64,000 nt of DNA from Streptomyces filipinensis (lineage in GTDB: Bacteria; Actinomycetota; Actinomycetes; Streptomycetales; Streptomycetaceae). The notes below the pieces were generated by a model. That model did no database searches. It was not told the origin of the DNA and saw nothing but the letters and a program-made list of their open reading frames with translations. The stretch covers positions 1,011,283 through 1,075,282 of the forward strand of contig NZ_BMTD01000001.1 in assembly GCF_014649495.1 (NCBI RefSeq), written 5' to 3'. This document shows, piece by piece, positions 18,197 to 28,561 of this stretch. Position 1 is the first letter of the stretch, and every line of letters starts with the position of its first letter. The translations under genes were made by a program, and so were the position numbers.

Positions 18197-18650
18197 GCGT
18201 CTCGACGGCCTCGCGCAGCCGGACCCGCTCCGCCTTCGCGGTGGCCCGCGCGACCCGCGGCACGCCCTCGCGGAACAGGTCCCCGGCCTCCTCGGCCCGC
18301 ACCGCCTCGCCCTCCCGGTAGAAGAAGCTGGCCGGCGTCTCCAGGGAGTCCAGCCGGCGGCGCAGCACCGCGGCCTGCTCGGCGGGATCGTCGAGGTGCC
18401 GCAGGAAGGCCGGCAGCGTGTCGAAGCGGACCTGGTCGGTGATCTCCGCCTGCTTCGGACCGCGCGGCCGCGCGAGCAGCTCCTCGCCTCCCTCGCCGGT
18501 CAGGCGGAGCACCCGCCGCGGGCGGCGCTCGCGCCGTCCTCGGTGCGCTGGTCGAGCAGTCCGGCGGCGAGGAGCCGGATGATCGCCGGGTACAGGGCGC
18601 CGCGCTGACCGGGCGGACATGGCCGCTCAGCGCCCTGATGCGCTTCCTTC
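18177..18650 (-). pseudogene. Decayed PadR-family regulator
   Basis: Read on the minus strand, PadR features are split over three frames: ALSGHVRPVSA, then ALYPAIIRLLAAGLLDQRTEDG after a shift near 18597, then RVLRLTGEGGEELLA after a second shift near 18510. The C-terminal part (TDQVRFDTLPAFLRHLDDPA onward, with coiled coil and stop at 18177) is intact and typical of PadR proteins. No start codon joins the pieces. It may have controlled the adjacent membrane-protein remnant. Confidence 0.6.
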
Positions 18651-18917
18651 GGCCCCTATGTGCTGCTGACGGCCTGCTTCCTCGCGCCCGGCGGTGTCTT
18701 CGAGGGCAGCGGGGGAGCACCGGCGCCGCTGCGGATCACGCCGCCCGGCACGGCCGTGCAGCTGTCCCTGGCGTACGCCCTGTGCGGCCTCGGCCTGCCC
18801 GGCGTCCGTCTGGCGCCGGCGCTCGCGATGGCGGTGCAGTGCGGGGCGTGGCGGCACTGCTGGGGCGGGCCGGGCGCCGCGAGGAGTCCGTGGCCGTCCT
18901 GGTGCGCGCGGGCTGTG
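18640..18917 (+). pseudogene. Membrane-protein debris
   Basis: One frame gives a hydrophobic stretch (PYVLLTACFLAPGG, then LSLAYALCGLGLPG), and a shifted frame continues with LLGRAGRREESVAVLVRAG. It has no stop-to-stop unity and no ribosome site. It looks like the end of a broken membrane protein next to the broken PadR gene. The family is not recognised. Confidence 0.35.
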
Positions 18918-20153
18918 TCAGGGGGAGACCGGGGTCTGCCGGGGCCGGGCGGGCTGGGGTGGCAGCGGGGCGGTGGGGGCCGGCGGCACGGTCGAGCGCC
19001 ACAGCCGGCGTGCCGCCGAGAGCGAGGCCACGACCAGCAGGCCGTTGCGCACCACCATCAGCAGGACGCCGTACCGGTCGCTCACCACCACGTGCGAGAA
19101 GCCGAGCGGGAACTCCAGGACCGTCACGAAGGACGCGGCCAGCACCATCAGCGCGGGCGCCCCCATCCGGCTCGCCCGGTACGACCCGCAGACCGCGGCC
19201 AGGCCGATCAGCCACACCAGGTACTGCGGGCTGATCACCCGGCTGGTGACCGTGAACAGCAGCACCGCGGTGAAGGCCGCGTCCGCCGGCATGTGCGGCA
19301 CGGGGCGGGTCACGCGCAGCCGCCACAGCAGCAGCCAGCAGAACGCGGCCCCGGTCAGCGCCAGCGCCGCCGCGCTGACCTGGTCCACATGCGGACCGAG
19401 GAACTCGATCGACCCGTAGTTCAGCAGCACCTGGCCCTGCCAGCCGAAGTGCCGGGCCACATGGAAGACCAGGGCGCCCAGCGACTCCACCTCGGTGCCC
19501 CGCTCCCGCTGGAAGGCCAGGAAGGTGAAGGCGCCCGGCATGGACACCGCGAACAGCGCCGCCAGCCCGGCCGCCGTCACCGCCGCCGACGCCCACGCCC
19601 GCCGCCGTACGGCCCCCACCAGCAGCAGTGCCGGCCACACCTTCAGCAGCGCCCCGAACGCGGTCAGCGCGCCCATCACCCGTGGCCGCCGGGCGCCGGC
19701 GAGCAGCGCCGCCACGGCCACCGCGGTCACCATCACGTCGTAGCGGGCGTACACCGTCGGACCGAGCAGCGGTACTCCCGCCACCCACACCCAGGCGCCG
19801 CGCGGGGACCGGCCGGGGCGCCGGCGCGGCCCCAGCAGCAGCGCGAGCACGACCAGGTCGGCGAGGAACGCCAGCACGAAGAAGGCGTGCGTGTAGGACA
19901 GGAAGGGCAGGACGGCGGGGGAGAGGATCGCCAGGGCGGCGGCCGGCGGGTACTGCCAGGTCACGTCGTCCAGCGGAAACGTTCCTTGACGCAGTACCTC
20001 GTACCAGCCCCGGTAGATCACCGACACGTCCGAGGTGACGTCCGGGCCCGGGAAGACGAACACCTGGAAGACGAACAGCAGCAGCGCCGCACGGGTGACG
20101 GCCCAGGTCGCGAGCGGCCATGACAGGGACCGCGCGGTGCCCTTCGTCTCCAC
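18918..20153 (-). CDS. GT-C fold mannosyltransferase-like membrane protein (GT87)
   Basis: The protein has 411 residues with about ten hydrophobic helices and the GT87/DUF2029 pattern: VIYRGWYEVL, TWQYPPAAALAIL, PTVYARYDVMVTAV, LLKVWPALLL and VISPQYLVWLIGLAAV. GT87 enzymes use polyprenyl-phosphate mannose outside the membrane; PimE is the best known. Together with the divergent GT4 gene next door it suggests phosphatidylinositol mannoside or lipoglycan synthesis, which is inference. The start is GTG 20153 with GGGGAG just upstream; a longer frame to 20234 lacks a ribosome site. The C-terminus is proline-rich. Confidence 0.82.
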   Translation of the reverse strand: METKGTARSLSWPLATWAVTRAALLLFVFQVFVFPGPDVTSDVSVIYRGWYEVLRQGTFPLDDVTWQYPPAAALAILSPAVLPFLSYTHAFFVLAFLADLVVLALLLGPRRRPGRSPRGAWVWVAGVPLLGPTVYARYDVMVTAVAVAALLAGARRPRVMGALTAFGALLKVWPALLLVGAVRRRAWASAAVTAAGLAALFAVSMPGAFTFLAFQRERGTEVESLGALVFHVARHFGWQGQVLLNYGSIEFLGPHVDQVSAAALALTGAAFCWLLLWRLRVTRPVPHMPADAAFTAVLLFTVTSRVISPQYLVWLIGLAAVCGSYRASRMGAPALMVLAASFVTVLEFPLGFSHVVVSDRYGVLLMVVRNGLLVVASLSAARRLWRSTVPPAPTAPLPPQPARPRQTPVSP

Positions 20154-20261
20154 GTGCTCCCCTGCCGTTCGATTTCCCGCGTCGACGGACGCGTCGCGTG
20201 ACCATGATGTCCTGCCCGGCTGTGCGGCTGCCACAGACTCGGCCGCGCCCGGCCCATTGGG

Positions 20262-20267
20262 TAGGGT
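20262..20267 (+). promoter_or_regulatory. -10 element of a probable leaderless promoter
   Basis: TAGGGT lies eight bases before ATG 20276. There is no ribosome site. Confidence 0.5.
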
Positions 20268-20275
20268 CGGCGGCG

Positions 20276-21418
20276 ATGCACAGGACCCTCATCGTCACCA
20301 ACGACTTCCCGCCCCGGCCGGGCGGTATCCAGGCATTCCTGCACAACATGGCCCTCCGCCTGGACCCCGGCCGGCTGGTCGTCTACGCCTCCACCTGGAA
20401 GCGCGGCCGGGAGGGCGTCGAGGCCACCGTCGCCTTCGACGCCGAGCAGCCCTTCACCGTCGTACGCGACCGTACGACCATGCTGCTGCCCACCCCGCGG
20501 GCGACCCGGCGGGCGGTGGAGCTGCTGCGCGAGCACGGCTGCACCTCGGTGTGGTTCGGCGCGGCGGCCCCGCTCGGCCTCATGGCCCCGGCCCTGCGCG
20601 GGGCGGGGGCCGAACGGCTGGTGGCCACCACCCACGGCCACGAGGCCGGCTGGGCCCAGCTGCCCGCCGCCCGGCAGCTGCTGCGCCGGATCGGTGAATC
20701 GACGGACACGCTCACCTATCTGGGTGAGTACACCCGCTCCCGCATCGCCACCGCGCTCACCCCGGACGCGGCCCGGCGGATGGTCCAGCTGCCGCCCGGG
20801 GTCGACGAGAAGACCTTCCACCCCGCCTCCGGCGGCGACGAGATCCGCGCCCGCCTCGGTCTCACCGACCGCCCGGTCGTGGTCTGCGTCTCCCGCCTGG
20901 TCCCGCGCAAGGGCCAGGACACCCTCATCCGGGCCATGCCCCGCATCCTCGCCGCCGAGCCGGACACCGTGCTGCTGATCGTGGGCGGCGGGCCGTACGA
21001 GCGGGATCTGCGGCGGATGGCGGCCGAGACCGGGGTGGGCGACCGCGTCCGCTTCACCGGCGCCGTCCCCTGGTCCGAGCTCCCCGCCCACTACGGCGCG
21101 GGCGACGTCTTCGCCATGCCCTGCCGCACACGGCGGGGCGGCCTGGACGTGGAGGGCCTGGGCATCGTCTACCTGGAGGCCTCGGCCACCGGCCTGCCGG
21201 TGGTGGCCGGTGATTCGGGCGGGGCGCCCGACGCGGTACTCGACGGGGAGACCGGCTGGGTCGTCCGGGGAGGCTCCCCCGAGGAGGCCGCCGACCGCAT
21301 CGTGCCCCTGCTGGGCGACCCCGGGCTGCGCCGCCGCATGGGCGAGCGAGGCAGACAGTGGGTCGAGGAGAAGTGGCGCTGGGACCTGCTCGCGGAGAGG
21401 TTGAAGGCACTGCTGTAG
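20276..21418 (+). CDS. GT4 glycosyltransferase, PimB'-like
   Basis: The 380-residue GT-B enzyme opens with LIVTNDFPPRPGGIQAFLHN, the acceptor-loop signature of actinobacterial PimB' (GDP-mannose to phosphatidylinositol monomannoside). SRLVPRKGQDTLI binds the nucleotide sugar and EGLGIVYLEASATGLPVV carries the GT4 E-x7-E motif. M. tuberculosis pimB' is recalled near the same acyl-CoA ligase gene, supporting the call. The start is ATG 20276 from the leaderless promoter; upstream codons in frame run through the intergenic region. A dispersed repeat follows the stop. Confidence 0.85.
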   Translation: MHRTLIVTNDFPPRPGGIQAFLHNMALRLDPGRLVVYASTWKRGREGVEATVAFDAEQPFTVVRDRTTMLLPTPRATRRAVELLREHGCTSVWFGAAAPLGLMAPALRGAGAERLVATTHGHEAGWAQLPAARQLLRRIGESTDTLTYLGEYTRSRIATALTPDAARRMVQLPPGVDEKTFHPASGGDEIRARLGLTDRPVVVCVSRLVPRKGQDTLIRAMPRILAAEPDTVLLIVGGGPYERDLRRMAAETGVGDRVRFTGAVPWSELPAHYGAGDVFAMPCRTRRGGLDVEGLGIVYLEASATGLPVVAGDSGGAPDAVLDGETGWVVRGGSPEEAADRIVPLLGDPGLRRRMGERGRQWVEEKWRWDLLAERLKALL

Positions 21419-21422
21419 TGCA

Positions 21423-21505
21423 GCGCCCCGTGAGGGGCGCGGGGCCGTATCCATGTGCGGCTCCGCCGCGTGGGCGCGGTCAGCCCGCACGGCCCGTGGC
21501 CGCCG
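21423..21505 (+). repeat. Dispersed GGGGCGCGGGG repeat
   Basis: GCGCCCCGTGAGGGGCGCGG is followed by GGCCGT, GTGCGGCTCCGCC and GCGTGGGCGCGGTCAGCC. The closest relative in the window is the copy at 50382. It begins within five bases of the upstream stop codon, in the same orientation as that gene. Confidence 0.65.
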
Positions 21506-21555
21506 ACGACGCGCACCCACCCCTTCATGCGGCGACTCTTGGCGGAACCCCGTAA

Positions 21556-23211
<1,656 letters not shown>

Positions 23212-23239
23212 CGCTCCGTCAGTACCGCCGAGGGCGGCC

Positions 23240-25036
23240 CTACTTGGTGTAGATCGCCTCGATCTCGTCCGCGTAGTCCTTCGCCACCACGTTCCGCTTG
23301 AGCTTCAGCGACGGGGTGAGGTGGCCCGACTCCTCCGTGAACTGGGAGGGCAGAATGCGGAACTTCCGCACCGATTCCGCCTTCGACACCGCGGCGTTGC
23401 CGTCGTCGACCGCCGCCTGGATCGCCGCCAGCAGATCCGGGTCGTCCTTCAGCGACGCCGCGGTGACACCCGCGGGCTTGCCGTGCTCGGCGGCCCAACG
23501 GCCCAGGAACTCCTCGTCGACGGTGACCAGCGCGCCCACGAACGGCCGCCCGTCGCCCACCACCATGCACTCAGCGACCAGCGCGTGCGCCCGGATCCGG
23601 TCCTCGATCACCGCCGGAGCCACGTTCTTGCCGCCCGCGGTGACGATGATCTCCTTCTTCCGGCCGGTGATCTTGAGGTAGCCGTCCTCGTCCAGCGTGC
23701 CGATGTCACCGGTGTGGAACCAGCCGTCGGCCAGCGCCTCCGCGGTCGCACCCGGGTTGTTCCAGTACTCCTTGAACAGGTGCTCGCCGTGCAGCAGCAC
23801 CTCGCCGTCGTCCGCTATCCGCACCACCGAGCCCGGCAGCGGCTGGCCGACCGTGCCGATCTTCTGCCGGTCCCACGGGTTGAACGCGGTCGCCGCGCAG
23901 GACTCGGTCAGGCCGTAGCCCTCCAGCACCGTGAAGCCGATGCCCCGGAAGAAGTGGCCGAGCCGCTCGCCCAGCGGGGCGCCGCCGGAGATGGCGTACT
24001 CGCCCCGGCCGCCGAGGACCGCGCGCAGCTTGCTGTAGACCAGCCTGTCGAAGACCTTGTGCTTGACCTTCAGGCCGAACGCCGGGCCGGACGGGCTGTC
24101 CAGCGCCTTGCTGTAGGCGATCGCGGTGTCCGCGGCCTTGTCGAAGATCGCGCCCTTGCCGTCCGCCTGGGCCTTGGCCCGCGCGGAGTTGTAGACCTTC
24201 TCGAAGACCCGCGGGACACCGAGGACCAGCGTCGGCCGGAAGGCGGCCAGCTCCTCGGTGAGGTGCTTGATGTCCGGGACGCAGCCCAGCTTGATCGGCG
24301 CCATCATCGGGGCGATCTGCACGAGCCGGCCGAAGACGTGCGCGAGCGGCAGGAAGAGCAGCACCGAACACTCGCCGGTACGGAACAGCGGGCGCAGCCG
24401 CTCCACGATGTTGCCGCACTCGGCGAAGAAGCTGCGGTGGGTGAGCACACAGCCCTTGGGGCGGCCGGTCGTACCGCTCGTGTACACGATGGTCGCCGGG
24501 TCGTCGGCCCTGGCGAGCGAGCTGCGCTCCTCGACCGTCTCGTCCGACACGTCCTGCCCGAGCCGGCCCAGCTCCTCCACGCCCCCGGCCTCGATCTGCC
24601 AGACGTGCTTGAGCGCGGGCAGCGACTCGCGCACCGACTCCACGGCCGCCGCGTGGTTGTCGAGCTCCACGACGCACGCCGTCGCGCCCGAGTCGGACAG
24701 GATCCACTGCACCTGCTCCGGCGAGCTGGTCTCGTACACCGGCACCGTGACCGCGCCCGCGCTCCAGATCGCGAAGTCCATGAGCGTCCACTCGTAGCGG
24801 GTGCGGGACATCAGTCCCACCCGGTCGCCCGGCTGCACCCCGGCGGCGATGAGGCCCTTGGCGGCGGTGTGCACCTCGGCGAGGAACTCCCGGGCCGTCA
24901 CGTCCTGCCAGGCACCACCGGACTTGCGGGAGATGACGGCGACGTCGGGATGCTGCGCGGCGTTTCTGCGGACGATGTCGGTCAGGTTGCCGTCGGCAGG
25001 GACCTCGTACAAAGCCGGAAGGCTGAACTCGCGCAA
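23240..25036 (-). CDS. Long-chain fatty acid-CoA ligase (FadD15-like)
   Basis: The enzyme activates fatty acids through acyl-AMP. The 598 residues contain the P-loop TIVYTSGTTGRPKGCVLTH, the EGYGLTESCA motif and DGWFHTGDIG with GRKKEII near the C-terminal hinge. The start is TTG 25036 with GAGGAG seven to eight bases upstream; no ATG or GTG gives a better fit. M. tuberculosis fadD15 is recalled in the same neighbourhood beside pimB'. The 296-base region upstream, to 25332, shows no recognisable RNA or operator. Confidence 0.93.
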   Translation of the reverse strand: MREFSLPALYEVPADGNLTDIVRRNAAQHPDVAVISRKSGGAWQDVTAREFLAEVHTAAKGLIAAGVQPGDRVGLMSRTRYEWTLMDFAIWSAGAVTVPVYETSSPEQVQWILSDSGATACVVELDNHAAAVESVRESLPALKHVWQIEAGGVEELGRLGQDVSDETVEERSSLARADDPATIVYTSGTTGRPKGCVLTHRSFFAECGNIVERLRPLFRTGECSVLLFLPLAHVFGRLVQIAPMMAPIKLGCVPDIKHLTEELAAFRPTLVLGVPRVFEKVYNSARAKAQADGKGAIFDKAADTAIAYSKALDSPSGPAFGLKVKHKVFDRLVYSKLRAVLGGRGEYAISGGAPLGERLGHFFRGIGFTVLEGYGLTESCAATAFNPWDRQKIGTVGQPLPGSVVRIADDGEVLLHGEHLFKEYWNNPGATAEALADGWFHTGDIGTLDEDGYLKITGRKKEIIVTAGGKNVAPAVIEDRIRAHALVAECMVVGDGRPFVGALVTVDEEFLGRWAAEHGKPAGVTAASLKDDPDLLAAIQAAVDDGNAAVSKAESVRKFRILPSQFTEESGHLTPSLKLKRNVVAKDYADEIEAIYTK

Positions 25037-25318
25037 GACTGCTGCTCCTCATAGGGCGCCGGCGCCACGACACTGTGTGATGCGACGGTGCGGTCCAAGG
25101 CTCGGGCTGGTGCTCGGGTCTTCGGTCGTTGAAATCCAGAGCACGACTGGACGGCCCGGACGTTACCCGCCGGTATGGCGATCCCGACAGGGGGTTCCGG
25201 TGAGATGTTCGCTGCGTCACACATGTTGGCGTTCCTTCGCGCACAGTAGTCCACGGCTGAACCGACCGGCGAGTAACCGCAGGCCGGACCGACACTGTTC
25301 ACGCACATCCCACGGGCC

Positions 25319-25324
25319 TACGCT
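25319..25324 (+). promoter_or_regulatory. -10 element of a probable leaderless promoter
   Basis: TACGCT lies eight bases before ATG 25333, with no ribosome site. Confidence 0.45.
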
Positions 25325-25332
25325 TGATCGCC

Positions 25333-26130
25333 ATGGCATCCACACGCTCCGGCAACCGAAGGACGCGCGTGCACGTCGTCAGTGACGTGCACGGCAACGT
25401 CCGTGACCTGGCCCGGGCCGGCGAGGGTGCCGACGCCCTGATCTGCCTGGGCGACCTCGTCCTCTTCCTCGACTACGCCGACCACTCGCGCGGGATCTTC
25501 CCGGACCTGTTCGGCAAGGAGAACGCAGACCGGATCGTCGAGCTGCGCACCGCCCGCCGCTTCGAGGAGGCCCGGGAGTTCGGCGCCCGGCTGTGGGGCG
25601 GCATCGGCGCCGACCGGGCCGGGGCCATGGAGAAGGCGGTCCGCAAGCAGTACGCCGAGCTGTTCGCCGCGTTCCCCACCCCGACGTACGCCACCTACGG
25701 CAACGTCGACATGCCGCCCCTGTGGCGGGAGTACGCCCGGCCGGGCACCACCGTCCTCGACGGCCAACGGGTGGAGATCGGCGGCTGGACCTTCGGCTTC
25801 GTCGGCGGCGGTCTGCGCACCCCCATGCGGACGCCGTACGAGATCGGTGACGAGGAGTACGCCGCGAAGATCGAGGCGGTCGGCGAGGTCGACGTGCTGT
25901 GCACCCACATCCCGCCGGAGGTCCCCGAGCTGGTCTACGACACCGTCGCCCGCCGCTTCGAACGAGGCAGCCGCGCCCTGCTGGCCGCGATCCGCCGGAC
26001 GAAGCCCCGCTACTCGCTCTTCGGACACGTCCATCAGCCGCTCACCCCCCGGATGCGGATCGGCGCGACCGAGTGCGTGAACGTGGGCCACTTCGCCGGG
26101 ACGGGCCGGCCCTGGGCGCTCGAATGGTGA
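25333..26130 (+). CDS. Calcineurin-like metallophosphoesterase
   Basis: The 265-residue protein has the metal-site series VVSDVHGN (about 17-24), LGDLVLF, YGNVD, CTHIPPE and FGHVHQPLTP. These fit a two-metal phosphoesterase of unknown substrate. The start is ATG 25333; a TTG nine bases earlier is also in frame but would fall inside the promoter. The next gene, an SRPBCC protein, is 151 bases downstream after a short tandem repeat. Confidence 0.88.
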   Translation: MASTRSGNRRTRVHVVSDVHGNVRDLARAGEGADALICLGDLVLFLDYADHSRGIFPDLFGKENADRIVELRTARRFEEAREFGARLWGGIGADRAGAMEKAVRKQYAELFAAFPTPTYATYGNVDMPPLWREYARPGTTVLDGQRVEIGGWTFGFVGGGLRTPMRTPYEIGDEEYAAKIEAVGEVDVLCTHIPPEVPELVYDTVARRFERGSRALLAAIRRTKPRYSLFGHVHQPLTPRMRIGATECVNVGHFAGTGRPWALEW

Positions 26131-26135
26131 TCAAC

Positions 26136-26177
26136 AGGCCATGGATGGTCGTCGGCAGGCCATGGACGGTGACCGGC
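26136..26177. repeat. Two tandem 21-bp repeats
   Basis: Two adjacent copies begin AGGCCATGGA (26136-26156 and 26157-26177) and differ at a few positions. They lie just after the phosphoesterase stop. Confidence 0.55.
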
Positions 26178-26281
26178 GGGACATGGGTGAAGGCGGCAGG
26201 TCGGCGGCGCGGTAGCCTTCACGCTGCACACACGTGCGCACACGACCTCTGTACCGGCCCGCATCTGGAGGAGCCACGGCG

Positions 26282-26725
26282 ATGGCGGAACACACCAGCT
26301 CGAGCATCACGATCGAGGCGGCACCGGCCGACGTCATGGGGGTGATCGCCGACTTCGCCCGCTACCCGGACTGGACGGGTGAGGTGAAGGAGGCGGAGGT
26401 CCTCAGGACCGACGACCAGGGCCGCGCCGAGCAGGTCCGCCTCGTCATGGACGCGGGGGCCATCAAGGACGACCAGACGCTGGCCTACACCTGGACCGGC
26501 GGCAACGAGGTCTCCTGGACCCTGGTCAAGTCCCAGATGCTCCGCTCGCTCGACGGCTCGTACATCCTCAAGCCCGCGGGCCCCGCCACGACCGAGGTCA
26601 CCTACCTCCTCACGGTCGACGTCAAGATCCCCATGCTCGGCATGATCAAGCGCAAGGCGGAGAAGGTCATCATCGACCGCGCCCTGGCGGGCCTGAAGAA
26701 GAGGGTGGAGTCGGGGGAGAAGTAG
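26282..26725 (+). CDS. SRPBCC (START-like) family protein
   Basis: The 147-residue protein fits the helix-grip fold: SSITIEAAPADVMGVIADFARYPDW at the start, an alternating strand region and a long C-terminal amphipathic helix. Such proteins bind hydrophobic ligands in a cavity. The function is unknown. ATG 26282 has GGAGGAG 11 bases upstream. The next gene is ArsA-like, and the same SRPBCC/ArsA pairing is recalled from mycobacteria (Rv2185c/Rv2184c). Confidence 0.85.
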   Translation: MAEHTSSSITIEAAPADVMGVIADFARYPDWTGEVKEAEVLRTDDQGRAEQVRLVMDAGAIKDDQTLAYTWTGGNEVSWTLVKSQMLRSLDGSYILKPAGPATTEVTYLLTVDVKIPMLGMIKRKAEKVIIDRALAGLKKRVESGEK

Positions 26726-26755
26726 TCACCGCGGTCCGGCACCCGCGCACGGCGG

Positions 26756-26761
26756 TACCGT
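26756..26761 (+). promoter_or_regulatory. -10 element of a probable leaderless promoter
   Basis: TACCGT lies eight bases before ATG 26770, with no ribosome site. Confidence 0.45.
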
Positions 26762-26769
26762 TCAGCCTC

Positions 26770-27945
26770 ATGCGCACCATCCTGATCACGGGCCCAGGCG
26801 GCAGCGGTCGTACGACCATCGCTGCCGCCACCGCACTGCGCGCCGCAGCCGACGGCACCCGCACCCTCCTGCTCAGCGCCGACCACACCGACACCCTGGG
26901 CGCTGCACTGGGCTCCGCGACCGGACCGGCCCCCGTCGAGGCCGCCGCGAACCTCACCGCCTGGCGCCCGGACGCCGCCGAACGCTTCCGCCAGGACCTC
27001 ACGGCCTTCCAGACCCGCGCCGCGAACGTCCTCGACCTGCTCGGCGCCGCCCGGCTGGACGCCGAGGAGGTCACCCCGCTGCCCGGCGCCGGGGAGCTGT
27101 CCTTCCTGCGCGCCCTGCGCGACGCCGCCCTCTGCGAGCGCTACGACCTCCTCGTCGTCGACCTCCCGCCCCTGCCGCAGGCCCTCGCCCTCCTCTCGCT
27201 CCCCGAGGAGCTGCGCCGCTACCTGCGCCGTCTGCTCCCGCCCGAGCGGCAGGCGGCCCGCGCCCTGCGCCCCGTCCTCGGCCGGCTGGCCGGTGTCCCC
27301 ATGCCCGCCGACTGGCTGTACGAGACCGCGGCCCGCTGGGACGTCGAACTGGCCGCCGTCGAGGCCGTCCTCGCCGACCGGGACACCGTCGTACGCCTGG
27401 TCGCCGAACCCGGCCCGGCCGGTGCCGACGCCGTACGCGCCGGCCGCCTCGGCCTCGCCCTGCGCGCCCTGCGCACCGAGGCCCTGATCGCCAACCGCGT
27501 CCTGCCCGAGGCCACCGGCGACAGCTGGTTCTCCTCCCTCCTCGCCCAGCAGCGCAAGACGCTCGCCGACTGGCAGGACGAGCCGTACGACGTCCACCCC
27601 GTCCCCCACCTCGGGCGCGACCCGCGCGGCACCGACGACCTCGGCGCCCTCGACCTGCCCGCCGTCAACCCGTCGCCCGCCCCGCCCGAGTGGCCCGTCG
27701 CCGACCGGATCGCCGAGGACGGCGTGCTGGTCTGGCACATCCCGCTGCCCGGCGCGATACGGGACGAGCTGGACCTGATCCGGCGCGGCGACGAACTCGT
27801 CATCACCGCCGGCCCCTTCCGCCGGCTCGTGCCGCTGCCTTCCGCCCTGCGCCGCTGCACCGTCGCCGGCGCCGCCCTGCGCGAGGGCGAGCTGCGCATC
27901 CGCTTCGCCCCGGACCCCGGCCTGTGGCCCGCCGGCGGCCGGTGA
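26770..27945 (+). CDS. ArsA/Get3-like P-loop protein with altered Walker A
   Basis: The 391-residue protein resembles ArsA ATPases: N-terminal P-loop strand (RTILITGPGGSGRTT), switch-like LLLSADHTDTLG, and YDLLVVDLPP as the Walker B region. In the deviant Walker A motif of this family both lysines are expected (KGGxGKT); here the first is proline and the second is Arg, so ATP hydrolysis may be weak or lost. The C-terminus (GDELVITAGPFRRLVPLP, then LRIRFAPDP) matches the small beta domain of bacterial ArsA-like proteins. Arsenite transport is not implied. Confidence 0.82.
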   Translation: MRTILITGPGGSGRTTIAAATALRAAADGTRTLLLSADHTDTLGAALGSATGPAPVEAAANLTAWRPDAAERFRQDLTAFQTRAANVLDLLGAARLDAEEVTPLPGAGELSFLRALRDAALCERYDLLVVDLPPLPQALALLSLPEELRRYLRRLLPPERQAARALRPVLGRLAGVPMPADWLYETAARWDVELAAVEAVLADRDTVVRLVAEPGPAGADAVRAGRLGLALRALRTEALIANRVLPEATGDSWFSSLLAQQRKTLADWQDEPYDVHPVPHLGRDPRGTDDLGALDLPAVNPSPAPPEWPVADRIAEDGVLVWHIPLPGAIRDELDLIRRGDELVITAGPFRRLVPLPSALRRCTVAGAALREGELRIRFAPDPGLWPAGGR

Positions 27946-28002
27946 ACCGGATACGGCCGTTCAGGTAACGTCGTAAGGGCGAACCGTAGTCAGGAGTCCG
28001 CC

Positions 28003-28494
28003 ATGAGCGAAGAGCGTCCCGCATCCGACTCGTCCGAGGAGCAGGGCCGGGCGGCCGACGCCGACGCCTGGGCCACGGCCTGCGCCGAGGACCTCGCCGC
28101 CGAGAAGGCCCGCCGCCGCACCGAGTACGGCCCGGAGCCGGGCTCGGCCGCCGAGGAACTGAAGAAACTCGTGGACACGGTGGCCGACAAGCTCTCCGGC
28201 CTCTCGTCACCGCTGCTCGGCGGCCTCGCCGGACCGGCCGCCCAGCAGGTGGTGCGCCAGGTCGTCCAGCAGGCCAAGGCCGCCGTCGAGCCCGTCATAG
28301 ACCGCAACCCGGACGTCTTCGACCACCTGGCCGCGGCCGGCGGTGAACTGCTCGCCGCCTACCGCTCGGCCGTCCAGGCCCAGGAGCAGCGCTGGACCGC
28401 CCGCACGGCCGACGACCTCACCCGCGAGGGGCCGGACGGCCGGCGCGACCGGGGCGAGGGCACCGGCCCAGGGGAACGTATCGACCTGGACTGA
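28003..28494 (+). CDS. DUF5304-type hypothetical protein
   Basis: The 163-residue protein is acidic at the start and has a helical centre (LKKLVDTVADKLSGL, then QQVVRQVVQQAKAAVEPVIDRNPDVFDHLAAAGGELLAAYRS split by glycines), with a basic, disordered tail. There is no catalytic motif. ATG 28003 follows CAGGAG. It lies between the ArsA-like gene and glkA. I recognise only the family name. Confidence 0.75.
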   Translation: MSEERPASDSSEEQGRAADADAWATACAEDLAAEKARRRTEYGPEPGSAAEELKKLVDTVADKLSGLSSPLLGGLAGPAAQQVVRQVVQQAKAAVEPVIDRNPDVFDHLAAAGGELLAAYRSAVQAQEQRWTARTADDLTREGPDGRRDRGEGTGPGERIDLD

Positions 28495-28561
28495 AGCCCT
28501 CCTCCAGCAGGGCCTCGGGTACGGTTGGCCGTAGCGGGGCTCGACCGAAACTGAGGGATTC

